Below are positions 28,211-37,078 of a stretch of 53,659 nucleotides of DNA, one piece after another. The position numbers were made by a program, and so were the translations under genes. Under the pieces are notes generated by a model. It did no database searches, had not been told where the DNA came from, and saw only the letters and a program-made list of their open reading frames with translations. The number at the start of each line of letters is the position of its first letter. The first letter of the stretch is position 1. Source of the DNA: RI-92 sp037384645 (GTDB lineage: Bacteria > Pseudomonadota > Gammaproteobacteria > UBA6429 > Thiohalophilaceae); contig JARRNT010000020.1 of the NCBI GenBank assembly GCA_037384645.1, positions 1 to 53,659 of the forward strand, read 5' to 3'.

Positions 28211-29095
28211 TCAGGGTAGCTGCGAGTTTTTTCTGGCCATTTCCCGGGTGGCCTGCTGCATAAAGGGTCGTAATGATTCATATTCTGCTGCACTTTTTAT
28301 CCCCCGGTAACCGGGAAAACGGATTTGTTTTAACACCTGTCTGCCTTCGGCAGTTTTGTTCATATTCACCAGGATTTGAACAACCCGGTTTGCCAGGGCT
28401 GGATCCAGATTGGTGGCAATAAGCGTTGCCATATTCGGTAATTTGAAACTACGTTTTATGACTCGAAATGGAGCACCCTTGCCCAGGGCCTTTCTGATGA
28501 CGTTACTGGATGCAATCGCCGCATCGACTTCTCCGGCCAACAACGCCTGGTTCGCCGCATTATGACTGACATAAACCCGATAAACAGGAGCACGCTTACC
28601 CACAAGCCCGGCGCTGGCCAACTCGCGCATTCCAACCATGGTCATTAACGCATCCGCCGGCGGTGTCGCAATCCGTTTCCCAGCCAGCTGTTTGACCGAT
28701 GTCAGACGACTGTCTTTGCGCACGACCAGCAATTGGTACACCTTGCCCACTAAGGCCGCTCGTATCCGGTATTTGCCACTATCAGCGGCACGCAGGGCGA
28801 AATGCGGTGCAGTCACGACAATATCGTACTGGCGTTCATCGGTCCGCCGTAAGAAGGTAGGAAAGTTCTTGGCCGTTTCCAGTGCTACCGGCCGATGTAA
28901 CTGTTCAGCCAGGTAATCGCGCAGGGGCGCAAACCGTTTGTACAATGCTACCGTACTAATGATAGGGAAGAAGCCGAGACTGAGTGCCTGATCAGAAGGT
29001 TGATCGGCAGACTGGGGATACGCCATTGCAGGGCCGAAGCATGTACCCAGGCAGAACAGAACAAGCCAGATCTTTCCCGTTACACCAGATTTCAT
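28211..29095 (-). CDS. PhnD-like periplasmic binding protein
   Basis: Second PhnD-family periplasmic protein of the window (294 aa). It has a signal peptide of about 25 residues (ending AMA-YP). LGFFPIISTVALYKRFAPLRDYLAEQLHRPV and RTDERQYDIVVTAPHFALRAA mark the first lobe. GKRIATPPADALMTMVGM and NQALLAGEVDAAIASS mark the second. GGGGTGA-like sequence precedes ATG 29095. No transporter genes are beside it, and the downstream gene is the membrane GGDEF/EAL receptor. This fits a ligand-sensing role for the pair rather than uptake. A TATAAT on the minus strand at 29158-29163 is a possible promoter element. Ligand unknown. Confidence 0.88.
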   Translation of the reverse strand: MKSGVTGKIWLVLFCLGTCFGPAMAYPQSADQPSDQALSLGFFPIISTVALYKRFAPLRDYLAEQLHRPVALETAKNFPTFLRRTDERQYDIVVTAPHFALRAADSGKYRIRAALVGKVYQLLVVRKDSRLTSVKQLAGKRIATPPADALMTMVGMRELASAGLVGKRAPVYRVYVSHNAANQALLAGEVDAAIASSNVIRKALGKGAPFRVIKRSFKLPNMATLIATNLDPALANRVVQILVNMNKTAEGRQVLKQIRFPGYRGIKSAAEYESLRPFMQQATREMARKNSQLP

Positions 29096-29295
29096 GCATC
29101 ACCCCGAAATAAACATGGATAACTGATTCAGTTTTTATCGACATTGTACCACTACTACATTATAGCCTTAGACCTGAGCTTGCCGGACAATAATCCCAAA
29201 AAGCCCAATTCGCATCGTAACCCAGGAAGCAAATTCTGGCATTGCCTGCCCACTCGCAAGACCCTGCGCCCTGTTCCCCTTCCTGCAAATCAACT

Positions 29296-30060
29296 TTAGT
29301 GCACATCGCATTGCGCCGTCGGTGTGGCAATCGCGGCAAACCTTTCTTTGCATACGCGGGAATAAATACCTTCACGCTTGATGGCTTTCAGGGCCTTACT
29401 CAGGGCAGGTATGTAATGGCGATAGCGCTTGTTCAGATAGATATACATGGCACGTTGTGCCAGAGGTGGTTCAATGACCTGGATATCCTTGTAGTGCATG
29501 TGTTTCAGGATGGCCAGGCCCATCCAGCGGGAATACAGGGCAAACTGGATACGTCCCAGTTTCAGCATAGTCATTAGCTGTTGCGGTGCCTCGGCAGTCG
29601 TAATTTCCGTACCTGGTAATAGATTTTGATCGAATATTTTCCACCCCGTAATATAGCCAACTGAAAAGGGCCTGAGACTGCGCCAGCTTGCGTGCTTGAC
29701 AAGCTTATGCTGCGTAAACGCGACGAAGTCCATTTTGAATATCATCTCCGGCACACGTATCAGGTTAGGGTAGACTTTCTCAATTCCGGCTATCCGGCTT
29801 AGATCACCATCATCGGTACCATCGTTGGCATTAATCAAGGCACGCTCGGCTGGTAACTTGACGAGCTTTAAACGCAAACCCGCCCGCCGAAATGCCTCGC
29901 CAGCCACGATATCAAGCAAACCTTTATGATCCCTGGTTGTAAAAGGTGCGGCAGTGGGATTGTTCAGGACGAGTTCTTTTATTTTATTCGCCCGGGTATA
30001 TGCGCTGGCAAGTGCCGAGATCCCCAGACACAATAAAAGAATGAGTCGTCGTACTAGCAT
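29296..30060 (-). CDS. Periplasmic solute-binding protein (SBP family 3-like)
   Basis: 254-aa secreted protein of the bacterial extracellular solute-binding family 3 fold. It has a signal peptide (LILLLCLGISALASAYT, cleavage near residue 20). GEAFRRAGLRLKLVKLPAERALINANDGTDDGDLSRI is the first-lobe pattern of the group often annotated as transporter substrate-binding domain proteins. FQFALYSRWMGL-like and GYITGWKIFD segments follow in the second lobe. No permease gene is nearby. It is upstream of the PhnD-like/GGDEF-EAL pair on the same strand, separated by about 200 bp with no clear gene. Free-standing members of this group are common in environmental gammaproteobacteria, and their ligands are unknown. 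Confidence 0.8.
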   Translation of the reverse strand: MLVRRLILLLCLGISALASAYTRANKIKELVLNNPTAAPFTTRDHKGLLDIVAGEAFRRAGLRLKLVKLPAERALINANDGTDDGDLSRIAGIEKVYPNLIRVPEMIFKMDFVAFTQHKLVKHASWRSLRPFSVGYITGWKIFDQNLLPGTEITTAEAPQQLMTMLKLGRIQFALYSRWMGLAILKHMHYKDIQVIEPPLAQRAMYIYLNKRYRHYIPALSKALKAIKREGIYSRVCKERFAAIATPTAQCDVH

Positions 30061-30155
30061 TATTAACTACTCCTGCCTTGTCCAAGAAACTCATGAAATC
30101 CTGACAGTGATAACAGGCCTGACCGGATAGCATCATGACAAGACTCCATTACGGG

Positions 30156-31946
30156 TTAGTATATGCGATCAAAGCTCAATTCGCCGTGCCGTTCACCGGT
30201 TTGCAACCGCCACAGCCCCGCATACAGGCCGTCTTGTTTTAGCAAGGCTTCATGCGTGCCTGATTCCGCAATACGCCCCTTGTCCAGCACATAAATACAA
30301 TCCACATGGCGTACCGTAGACAGGCGATGAGCTATAATAAGACTGGTGCGCCCGATGACCAGCCGCTCCAGAGACCGTTGAATGGCAGCCTCGGTCTCAT
30401 TATCGACTGCAGATGTTGCTTCATCAAGTATCAGGATTGGAGGATCTTTCAATATTGCCCGTGCCAGCGCCAGACGTTGCCGTTGTCCGCCTGACAGTTT
30501 CATGCCCCGCTCACCTACCGGCGTGTCATAGCCCCTGGGTAGTCTTTTGATAAAATCATGCGCTTCTGCCGCCTTCGCTGCTGCTTCGATCTCTGTGCGA
30601 CCGGCACCCTGCATACCATAGGCGATGTTTTCCGCTACTGTCGTATCGGCCAGAAATGTATCCTGGGCGACATAGCCGATTGCACGACGCAGGTCCTGTA
30701 GATTCAGGCTTCCAATTGGCTGCCCATCGAGACGTATCTCCCCCTGCTGTGGTTCATGAAAGCGTAACAGCATTTTAATCAGGGTCGATTTACCGCCCCC
30801 CGTGCTGCCGACAAAGGCAACGCTTCTGCCGGCACTGACAGTCAGACTGATATTATCAATAGCAGGAGGATGGTCTTCATCATAACTAAAGCTGATGTGA
30901 TCAAAAACCAGCTCGCCCTTCACTGCTTTCAGTGGCAGATGTTTGCCTTCATAGGCTATTTGAATCGGTGTTTCCAGCAGATCCATGACCCGTTGTATCG
31001 ATGCCATTGAACGTTGGTATAAGTCCGTCATATCTGCCAGTCGGGTCATCGGCCATAACAACCGCTGTGTCAGGTAGACGAGCACGGAATAACTGCCTAC
31101 ACCGAGTTGTCCGTTGAGTGCCAGCATACCGCCATATAACAGCGTCACGGTAAAACCGGCAAGGATTGCCATGCGGATTACTGGCGTAATAGCTGATGAC
31201 CAGCGTATCGCCTCACTATTGCGCGCGCGATAGGCGTCTGAGCCGGCACGAATATGTTCTGCCTCATACTCCTCAGCGGTATAGGCCTTGACTGTTGCAA
31301 TACCTGCCAGATTATTATTCAGGCGGGCGGCCAGCGCCCCGGCCGCCTCTCGCATGGCCCTGTAACGTGGCGCCAGACGGGTCTGAAACCAGAATGCACC
31401 ATACAGAATAAATGGAACAGGTATCAGGGCCAGGAATGCAAGCTTACTGGTCAGCATAAAAAAGACAGCACCAACCATCATGGAACCGAAAAAGACCTGA
31501 ATCAGGTCATTGGCTCCACCATTTAGAAAGCGCTCCATCTGGTTGATATCTTCATTCAAAATGGCCAGTAGATTACCACTGCGATTGCGTTCGAAATAAC
31601 TCATCTCCAGCCTTTGTACGTGCTGATAGGCTTCCATGCGCATATCATGCTGCAGATCCTGAGCCAGATTGCGCCACTTCAAATTATAAAGATATTCAAA
31701 TGCCGACTCCCCTACCCAGATCACCACTGTCAGCAAGGCCAGCAAAAATAATTGCTGTTTTGGATCTACCACGCCAAAACGCGCGATAAATGAAGCTTTG
31801 CGATTCACGACGACATCCACCGCGACGCCGATAAGCACTTCTGGCAGAATATCAAATAATTTGTTCAGAACAGAAAACAGTGACGCCTGCAATACCTGCC
31901 TGCGATATTGTCCTGCATAGGCAAAAAGTCTGCGTAATGGATGCAT
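30156..31946 (-). CDS. ABC exporter, fused membrane and ATPase domains
   Basis: Half-transporter of the MsbA/MdlB type (596 aa), probably a homodimeric exporter. Six membrane helices fill residues 20-310. The ATPase domain begins near 345 with Walker A GSTGGGKSTL, Q-loop YVAQDTFLADTT, signature LSGGQRQRLALARAIL, Walker B ILILDEATSAVD and switch His in AHRLST. All catalytic residues are kept. I prefer ATG 31946 (MHPLRRLF). The longer frame starts at a GTG at 32021 and reads through a promoter-like stretch without family similarity. It stands alone on the minus strand downstream of the chemoreceptor remnant. The substrate cannot be told. Confidence 0.9.
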   Translation of the reverse strand: MHPLRRLFAYAGQYRRQVLQASLFSVLNKLFDILPEVLIGVAVDVVVNRKASFIARFGVVDPKQQLFLLALLTVVIWVGESAFEYLYNLKWRNLAQDLQHDMRMEAYQHVQRLEMSYFERNRSGNLLAILNEDINQMERFLNGGANDLIQVFFGSMMVGAVFFMLTSKLAFLALIPVPFILYGAFWFQTRLAPRYRAMREAAGALAARLNNNLAGIATVKAYTAEEYEAEHIRAGSDAYRARNSEAIRWSSAITPVIRMAILAGFTVTLLYGGMLALNGQLGVGSYSVLVYLTQRLLWPMTRLADMTDLYQRSMASIQRVMDLLETPIQIAYEGKHLPLKAVKGELVFDHISFSYDEDHPPAIDNISLTVSAGRSVAFVGSTGGGKSTLIKMLLRFHEPQQGEIRLDGQPIGSLNLQDLRRAIGYVAQDTFLADTTVAENIAYGMQGAGRTEIEAAAKAAEAHDFIKRLPRGYDTPVGERGMKLSGGQRQRLALARAILKDPPILILDEATSAVDNETEAAIQRSLERLVIGRTSLIIAHRLSTVRHVDCIYVLDKGRIAESGTHEALLKQDGLYAGLWRLQTGERHGELSFDRIY

Positions 31947-32089
31947 AAAGCCGTATTTACTCTTATTAGATAATGACCGACTATACACGAACTCTGACGT
32001 GATTCGCCAACCTTGACGCACTCAGCTTACATGGCCTCATTGTGCTGAATTAGCAGGGTAGTACGTGAGAAGAAACCGAATAATTAATA

Positions 32090-32860
32090 CCTACGCCAGA
32101 CTGGATTATAATACGGATATTTTCATTCATATCCCGCGACTAGATAGACAGGTTCCTCACTTCATCGGTACCACGGAGAAACCCCTGACTGCATCACCCG
32201 TGCGCTGCTTCAATCGCTGCATTCAGGGCAATCAGGTTGACTTGATCGGAAATCCCTTTGATATCTTCGAGCAACGCAAAAACCTGCCCATTTTTCCAAC
32301 CATGTCATCCATTTTATGAACAATCAAAATACTTTGTTTGCCAAATTTAATAATAATTCTTATAAAAATTCGAGAGTTTCTGAGACCGCCACGCAAAACT
32401 CTCGAATATTGATCGGCTGCCCAGTCTCATGCTGAGCTGAATTTTCACGCTCTTCCCCTTTATTGATCAGCGCAACGACGATATTTTTTGCTGTTGTCCC
32501 AGCTCGTTGAATGTTGAGCATGGAAATGCTGCTATTAAGATTTGAAATTTTGTCTGCCAGCACGCTTTTTAGATGTATCAATTCGATACTGCTTTCACTG
32601 GCTCTGCTCTGGAATTCCGCATTCAGGCCAGCCATGATCTGGGAGGTGGCCTCTGCGGGTTTATCTCAGTCGATCTGGCTTGCTTGCTCTGCTTCAATAT
32701 TTTTATGGTTTGATTCCGTAAACTATGGGCAGGCAAAAACCAGGCAGCCGAGATGACGGCCAATGCAGCTGCATGGTAATAACCTGCAGTCATGAAACTG
32801 AGGGATTAATCGCAGCCACGCTGATACCGATTGCCAGCCTCAGCAGTACCGGGTAGCTCA
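32090..32860 (-). pseudogene. Decayed methyl-accepting chemotaxis receptor
   Basis: Pieces of a chemoreceptor can be followed in order on the minus strand but in changing frames. A membrane segment comes first (GLSYPVLLRLAIGISVAA), then another (AAALAVISAAWFL). GLNAEFQSRASESS and LIHLKSVLADKISNLNSS follow, as in HAMP-linked receptors, with INIREF and SETLEF after them (open frame 32360-32635). After a frame change in a T-run, the pieces FGKQSILIVHKMDDMV, EDIKGISDQVNL, then IALNAAIEAAHG appear, the conserved signalling tip. RGFSVV, then DEVRNLS, a stop and SRDMNENIR close it. At least four frameshifts and one stop are needed. The 3' end is also missing. AT-rich surroundings fit long decay. Confidence 0.85.
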
Positions 32861-33272
32861 AGCCTTAAACCAAATTAATAATCAGCAAGTTACCAGATAG
32901 CCCTGATCATCGATATCAGCCAGGCGTAGGTCTACTTTAATGCAGCCGATTAAGCCCAGTCATGCGGCAGCCGCAGTCGGTGCAAACCTAACACTTAATT
33001 ATCAACAAGTTATAGACAACCAGGCGTATACGCCAGCTCAATAGCAAAGCAGTTTGCTGGACTTTAACCGGCTGGCCGGGTTTTCCGCCCCGACAACAAA
33101 AAAACAATACTCTATGCTCAATTATAAATTCTGATAATCGGCAACGACAGAATACGCACCCAATTAATTAAAACTATACCTCTGCATTTTACCTCAGTCG
33201 TCAACAACACGACCGGCTATACTCAGTATGAGTCGTATGACTCGTTCTTTCACTATTCAAGGAGGATCCAGC
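32861..33272. other. AT-rich intergenic stretch with short direct repeats
   Basis: No gene supported. Two 18-bp near-copies, TTAATAATCAGCAAGTTA (32875-32892) and TTAATTATCAACAAGTTA (32995-33012), start exactly 120 bp apart. Each is followed by CCAGGCGTA. TATACT at 33216-33221 is a likely -10 element for the carbonic anhydrase gene. Small palindromes ACTCA-GTA-TGAGT and GAGTC-GTAT-GACTC lie just after it. The left part may be the lost 5' end of the chemoreceptor. Confidence 0.45.
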
Positions 33273-33854
33273 ATGGATACAAATCTCAACGATGTACTTT
33301 CTGCAAATAAACAGTATGCAAGCAATTTCGGTGATAAAAAGAATCTTACGATGCCGCCCGCACGACATTTTGCCATCCTGACATGCATGGATGCACGACT
33401 GCTTCCTGATAAGTTTGCCGGATTGAAGGAAGGTGATGCTCATGTCATACGCAATGCAGGAGGTAGAGCGAGTGATGATGCAATACGTTCCCTGGTGATA
33501 TCCCATAAATTACTTGGAACCCAGGAATGGTTCGTGATACATCACACTGACTGCGGTATGCAGACTTTCAGCAATGATATAATGCGCGACTTACTTGCCG
33601 GCAGCCTCGACACAGCTGAGCTGGATAAAAATGGGTGGCACAATACAGGCAAGGGTCCAGGCTCACACGAAGGTGACTATATAAACTGGCTCACCATCAG
33701 CGATCAGAAACACAGCGTTACGGAAGATGTGGAACGAATTCGCCGGCATCCGCTCGTACCCCGAAACATCGCAATTTACGGCTATATATTCGACGTCAAA
33801 ACCGGGCAACTCGTCGAAGTCGCCGATGCAATGAGTATTGGCAAGGCAGCCTGA
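33273..33854 (+). CDS. Beta-class carbonic anhydrase
   Basis: Zinc enzyme (193 aa) interconverting CO2 and bicarbonate in the cytosol. The beta-class ligands are present: Cys 38 and the Asp-Arg pair in CMDAR, His 91 and Cys 94 in HHTDCGM. IRNAGGRASDDAIRSL lies between them. The sequence is closest in pattern to the Rv1284-type beta enzymes. The start at ATG 33273 sits behind AAGGAGGA; the longer frame from 33228 lacks a site and covers the probable promoter. Stand-alone gene, convergent with the SIMPL gene. No bicarbonate transporter or carboxysome genes are nearby. Confidence 0.92.
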   Translation: MDTNLNDVLSANKQYASNFGDKKNLTMPPARHFAILTCMDARLLPDKFAGLKEGDAHVIRNAGGRASDDAIRSLVISHKLLGTQEWFVIHHTDCGMQTFSNDIMRDLLAGSLDTAELDKNGWHNTGKGPGSHEGDYINWLTISDQKHSVTEDVERIRRHPLVPRNIAIYGYIFDVKTGQLVEVADAMSIGKAA

Positions 33855-33868
33855 CTCAACCCGCGGTT

Positions 33869-33903
33869 CGCGCCGCTGTTGTGCGCTACTCGGCAGCGGC
33901 GCG
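33869..33903. terminator. GC-rich hairpin between convergent genes
   Basis: CGCGCCGCTG (33869-33878) pairs perfectly with CAGCGGCGCG (33894-33903) across a 15-base loop. It lies between the stops of carbonic anhydrase and the SIMPL gene. No T-run follows on either strand, so termination is only likely. Confidence 0.45.
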
Positions 33904-33922
33904 ATGAATCCGGCTTTGACAT

Positions 33923-34621
33923 TTACTCGACTTCTATCACTCCACTGGCCGTGACAGTGAGCCGTTGCTTGCCAGCCTGGATAGCTGGAGGAGCAACACT
34001 AGCTGCATCCAGCGCCTGGTAGCGTTGAACTCGGATCGGGGTAGCGCTTATTCCGCCTGTAGCAAGCTGCATTTTGACCAAACGATAGCGTTTGTGTCCA
34101 AGTTTTCGGGTAATCATTTCAGCCCGCTGCCTGAATTCTGCAATTGCTTTACCAATCAGCGTTTTTTCTGTTTTATTTCGTAGTCCTGGCGAAACCTGAT
34201 ATCCCATGTCTGACAATAACATACTTTCCTGTAATACCCCGATCAGCTTGCCCAGCACACTGGCATCATGACTGCGCAACTGTATTGACTGACTGACACG
34301 CCATCCTGTCTGGTGTCGTTTTTCATATATTGGAGACGTGTCATAACCAAGAGTCTGTACTTCAACACCAGCAACCTTTTTGCTCTGTTGAATTGCGCGT
34401 GTCACTACCTGGTTAACCTCGTCTGCTAGTTGGCTCAGTTTTTTTCCATTACGTTGCGCTGTTAACCTGGCGACAAGCATATCATTCGCGACATCAACCC
34501 CGGCTTGTGCCGTAAACTGGACACGATTGTAGTGCGTCTTATCTTCTGCCCTGGCAAAGGAAGCAAAGATTATCAGCAGGACAACAATCACTGGTTTTAT
34601 TCTAACAAGGCTAAAAGACAT
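33923..34621 (-). CDS. SIMPL (DUF541) domain secreted protein
   Basis: 232-aa protein of the SIMPL/DUF541 family, also known from YggE/BP26. Signal peptide about 25 residues (KPVIVVLLIIFASFARA). The mature part has the family layout: an N-terminal beta-strand segment (YNRVQFTAQAGVDVANDMLV), helical middle (QLADEVNQVVTRAIQQSKKV), and the C-terminal LTVTASGVIEVE strand. ATG 34621 is preceded by GGAG; an earlier in-frame ATG at 34648 would place charged residues before the signal. Periplasmic or outer-membrane associated, with a role in stress or membrane integrity suggested for relatives but not settled. Confidence 0.85.
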   Translation of the reverse strand: MSFSLVRIKPVIVVLLIIFASFARAEDKTHYNRVQFTAQAGVDVANDMLVARLTAQRNGKKLSQLADEVNQVVTRAIQQSKKVAGVEVQTLGYDTSPIYEKRHQTGWRVSQSIQLRSHDASVLGKLIGVLQESMLLSDMGYQVSPGLRNKTEKTLIGKAIAEFRQRAEMITRKLGHKRYRLVKMQLATGGISATPIRVQRYQALDAASVAPPAIQAGKQRLTVTASGVIEVE

Positions 34622-34708
34622 AAGCTTACTCCATAAAGAAATGCGCATCAGGACTGAGCATCACCTGCTGGCTCACAGCGCATGAATGAAATCACGCAAC
34701 TGCACTGT

Positions 34709-36805
34709 TTAACCGTCACCAGTGCTATTCACCCACAATCGAGGCATGCCAATGTGATTACCCTGTGCGTAATCGACCCCAATCTTCTGCAACTTTTCCA
34801 GCACCGGAACACTTTCGACAAACTCGGCGATAGTCTTCAGGCCCATCACATGGCCGATATTATTAATCGCTTCAACCATTGAATAATTAATCTGATCCTT
34901 ATGCAGATCATGGACAAAACTGCCATCGATTTTCAGATATTGCACCGGCAGATTTTTCAGGTAGGAGAATGAACTCAGACCGCAACCAAAATCATCCAGC
35001 GCAAACAAACAACCTTTATCACGTAAGCTACCGATCAGGCGTATAGCGTTGGCCATATTGGATATGGCTGCTGTTTCAGTGATCTCAAAACATACATTTC
35101 CGCCAGGAACGCCGGAGTCCCGCAAAGCAGCCAGCATGAATTGAGCAAAATCCTTATCGGCAATGCTAGAACCAGAAATATTAATGGTATATACCTGCTC
35201 CAGATCCTGCTGCTGATGCATTTGCTTTAATCTTTGCAGCGTATTTTGAATCACCCAACGATCGATTTTCTGCATCAAACTGTAACGTTCTGCTGCTGGA
35301 ATAAATGCCATCGGCGGCACAAGTTCCTCGCCATTATCAATACGAAGCAGGATTTCACTATGCCGTATGCCGTCGGGTTTCAAAGGCATTATATCCTGGG
35401 CATACAACTTGAAGTGATTATCCAGAAAGGCCCGCTGAATCTCATGTGCCCAGTGCATTTCACGATGCTGAGCGGACAGCCCCTGTTCTTCCTCACGATA
35501 GATATAGACACGATTACGCCCCTTGTCCTTGGCAATAAAACATGCAGAATCGGCTTTGCTCAGAACATCCGTCAGGTCACCCGAATCCTGTTCCAGGATT
35601 ACCACTCCGATACTGATCCCGATATCAAACATCTTGTCCTGCCAGACAAAACGGAAACCGGCAATCGATGCGCGAATATCCTCGGCAATTTCCAGGCCAT
35701 GCTGAAGCGTGCAGTTTTCCAGGAGCAGACCAAATTCGTCACCACCCAGCCGCGCAAGGGTATCACCTTCACGTACGAAAGACTGCATGGTTTGCGCCAG
35801 CTGCGTCAACATGGAGTCACCCGCCGTATGACCACAGGTATCATTGATGATCTTGAACTGATCCAGGTCCATGTAACAAAGCACATGCTGCACGCCGTGT
35901 TTATGACTTTCGTCCAGCGCCCGCAATACACGCTGCTCGAATGCTCTTCGATTCAACAGGCCGGTATGCGCATCATGGCTGGCCTGAAACGCCAGTTGTT
36001 GTGACATATCACGGATATGTGTCACGTCATGGATAATCAGCACAACACCAATCAATTCGCCATCGCGGTTTCGAATCGGAGAAGCGCTGTCCCGAATGGC
36101 AAATTCCCGCCCATCCTGCCGCATTACCAGGCGAATATTCGCATAAGTCACACTCTGTTCTGTCTGGAGACATTCCAGGACGGGATTGGAGAGCTGAATC
36201 AGCTCGTTGTCAGACACCGGGTGATAAACCTGCTTGATTTCAACCCCTCTGGCCATGTCGGGTTCCCAACCGGTGATGGTACAGGCCATGGGGTTCATAT
36301 ATTCAATCCTGCCCGTCACATCGGTCGTGATAACACCGTCAGCGATGGATTTGAGCGTCACCTCGGCTTTTTCACGTTCAAAATCGAGCGCCTGTTCTAT
36401 CAGTTTGCGGCTGGTGATATCACGAATAATCCCCTCGATCCCGGCGATATTGCCATGCTCATTACGGAAGTAACGAACGTTAATCAGGACCCAGACCCCA
36501 CTTCCACTACGATGGCGTAATTCCAGTTCATAGTTATCGAGATAGCCTTCCCCCTGTTCAATCCGGGACAGGAATTCCTCGCGTTTTTCCGGATACATGT
36601 ACAGGTCAGCCACCGGGGTACCGACAAGTTCTTCCGGCGTGTAGCCCAGTAGCTCCTCGGCGGACGGGCTTGTATAGATAAGCCGACCGTTGACATCCAC
36701 CCGGTAAAGCGTGTCGCGCATATTCTGGATAATGAGCTCGGCATCCTGCGCGGTAATCTGGTTCAGTTCCAGCATGGAAGCAACAGGTATATCCTGGATT
36801 TTCAT
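34709..36805 (-). CDS. PAS-PAS-GGDEF-EAL c-di-GMP protein
   Basis: Cytosolic c-di-GMP enzyme (698 aa) with no membrane segment. Two PAS sensor domains (about 20-135 and 150-265; first with YTSPSAEELLGYTPEEL, second with GVITTDVTGRIEYMNP) are followed by GGDEF (RLGGDEFGLLLE intact, near residue 365). The EAL domain follows, with SEILLRIDNGEE in place of EAL/EVL, FEITETAA, DDFGCGLSSFSYLKNLP and LKIDGSFV. The first EAL glutamate is kept, so phosphodiesterase activity is possible. It is divergent from the phosphatase gene at 37079. The input ligand is unknown; no haem or flavin signature was clear. Confidence 0.92.
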   Translation of the reverse strand: MKIQDIPVASMLELNQITAQDAELIIQNMRDTLYRVDVNGRLIYTSPSAEELLGYTPEELVGTPVADLYMYPEKREEFLSRIEQGEGYLDNYELELRHRSGSGVWVLINVRYFRNEHGNIAGIEGIIRDITSRKLIEQALDFEREKAEVTLKSIADGVITTDVTGRIEYMNPMACTITGWEPDMARGVEIKQVYHPVSDNELIQLSNPVLECLQTEQSVTYANIRLVMRQDGREFAIRDSASPIRNRDGELIGVVLIIHDVTHIRDMSQQLAFQASHDAHTGLLNRRAFEQRVLRALDESHKHGVQHVLCYMDLDQFKIINDTCGHTAGDSMLTQLAQTMQSFVREGDTLARLGGDEFGLLLENCTLQHGLEIAEDIRASIAGFRFVWQDKMFDIGISIGVVILEQDSGDLTDVLSKADSACFIAKDKGRNRVYIYREEEQGLSAQHREMHWAHEIQRAFLDNHFKLYAQDIMPLKPDGIRHSEILLRIDNGEELVPPMAFIPAAERYSLMQKIDRWVIQNTLQRLKQMHQQQDLEQVYTINISGSSIADKDFAQFMLAALRDSGVPGGNVCFEITETAAISNMANAIRLIGSLRDKGCLFALDDFGCGLSSFSYLKNLPVQYLKIDGSFVHDLHKDQINYSMVEAINNIGHVMGLKTIAEFVESVPVLEKLQKIGVDYAQGNHIGMPRLWVNSTGDG

Positions 36806-36983
36806 GGAGTTATGCTGTTCTCAGGAGTGAATAAAGTATAAGCAGATCTTAAATACTATATATGTTTAGTATAAATTCAAGCGTATTCCCCTGCAAAAAC
36901 GTGGGAAATGCGCCAAATCTCAGTACTATACTTGCAAAGCAACCAACAGACTTTTAGATTGCGTGCATCCATAAGAACGCCAG

Positions 36984-37001
36984 TTGTCATAATTTTTTCA
37001 T
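36984..37001 (+). promoter_or_regulatory. Pho-box-like sequence before phosphatase gene
   Basis: TTGTCAT-AATT-TTTTCAT reproduces the Pho-box layout (two 7-bp CTGTCAT-type repeats, 4-bp AT-rich spacer) with 6/7 and 5/7 matches. It lies about 78 bp before the start codon of a secreted phosphoesterase, the kind of gene PhoB controls. By eye only. Confidence 0.4.
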
Positions 37002-37078
37002 TTATGCTACACACTTTGTTCATTTATCCCATTTAGGGTTGGCCTCTCAAATTAACAATGAAAATTGGAGAAGCCATT

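Noticed and set aside
29096..29295. Possible c-di-GMP riboswitch upstream of the PhnD-like/GGDEF-EAL pair
   Set aside because: No GEMM-type core could be matched by eye on either strand.
29160..29375. Minus-strand 71-codon frame between two binding-protein genes
   Set aside because: Overlaps the 3' end of the SBP gene in another frame and has no ribosome site or family pattern.
32065..32319. Plus-strand 84-codon frame
   Set aside because: It is the reverse strand of the decayed chemoreceptor tip sequence.
33001..33012. TTATCAACA, similar to a DnaA box, in an AT-rich stretch
   Set aside because: Only one near match with a mismatch, no dnaA, dnaN or gidA genes nearby; not an origin.
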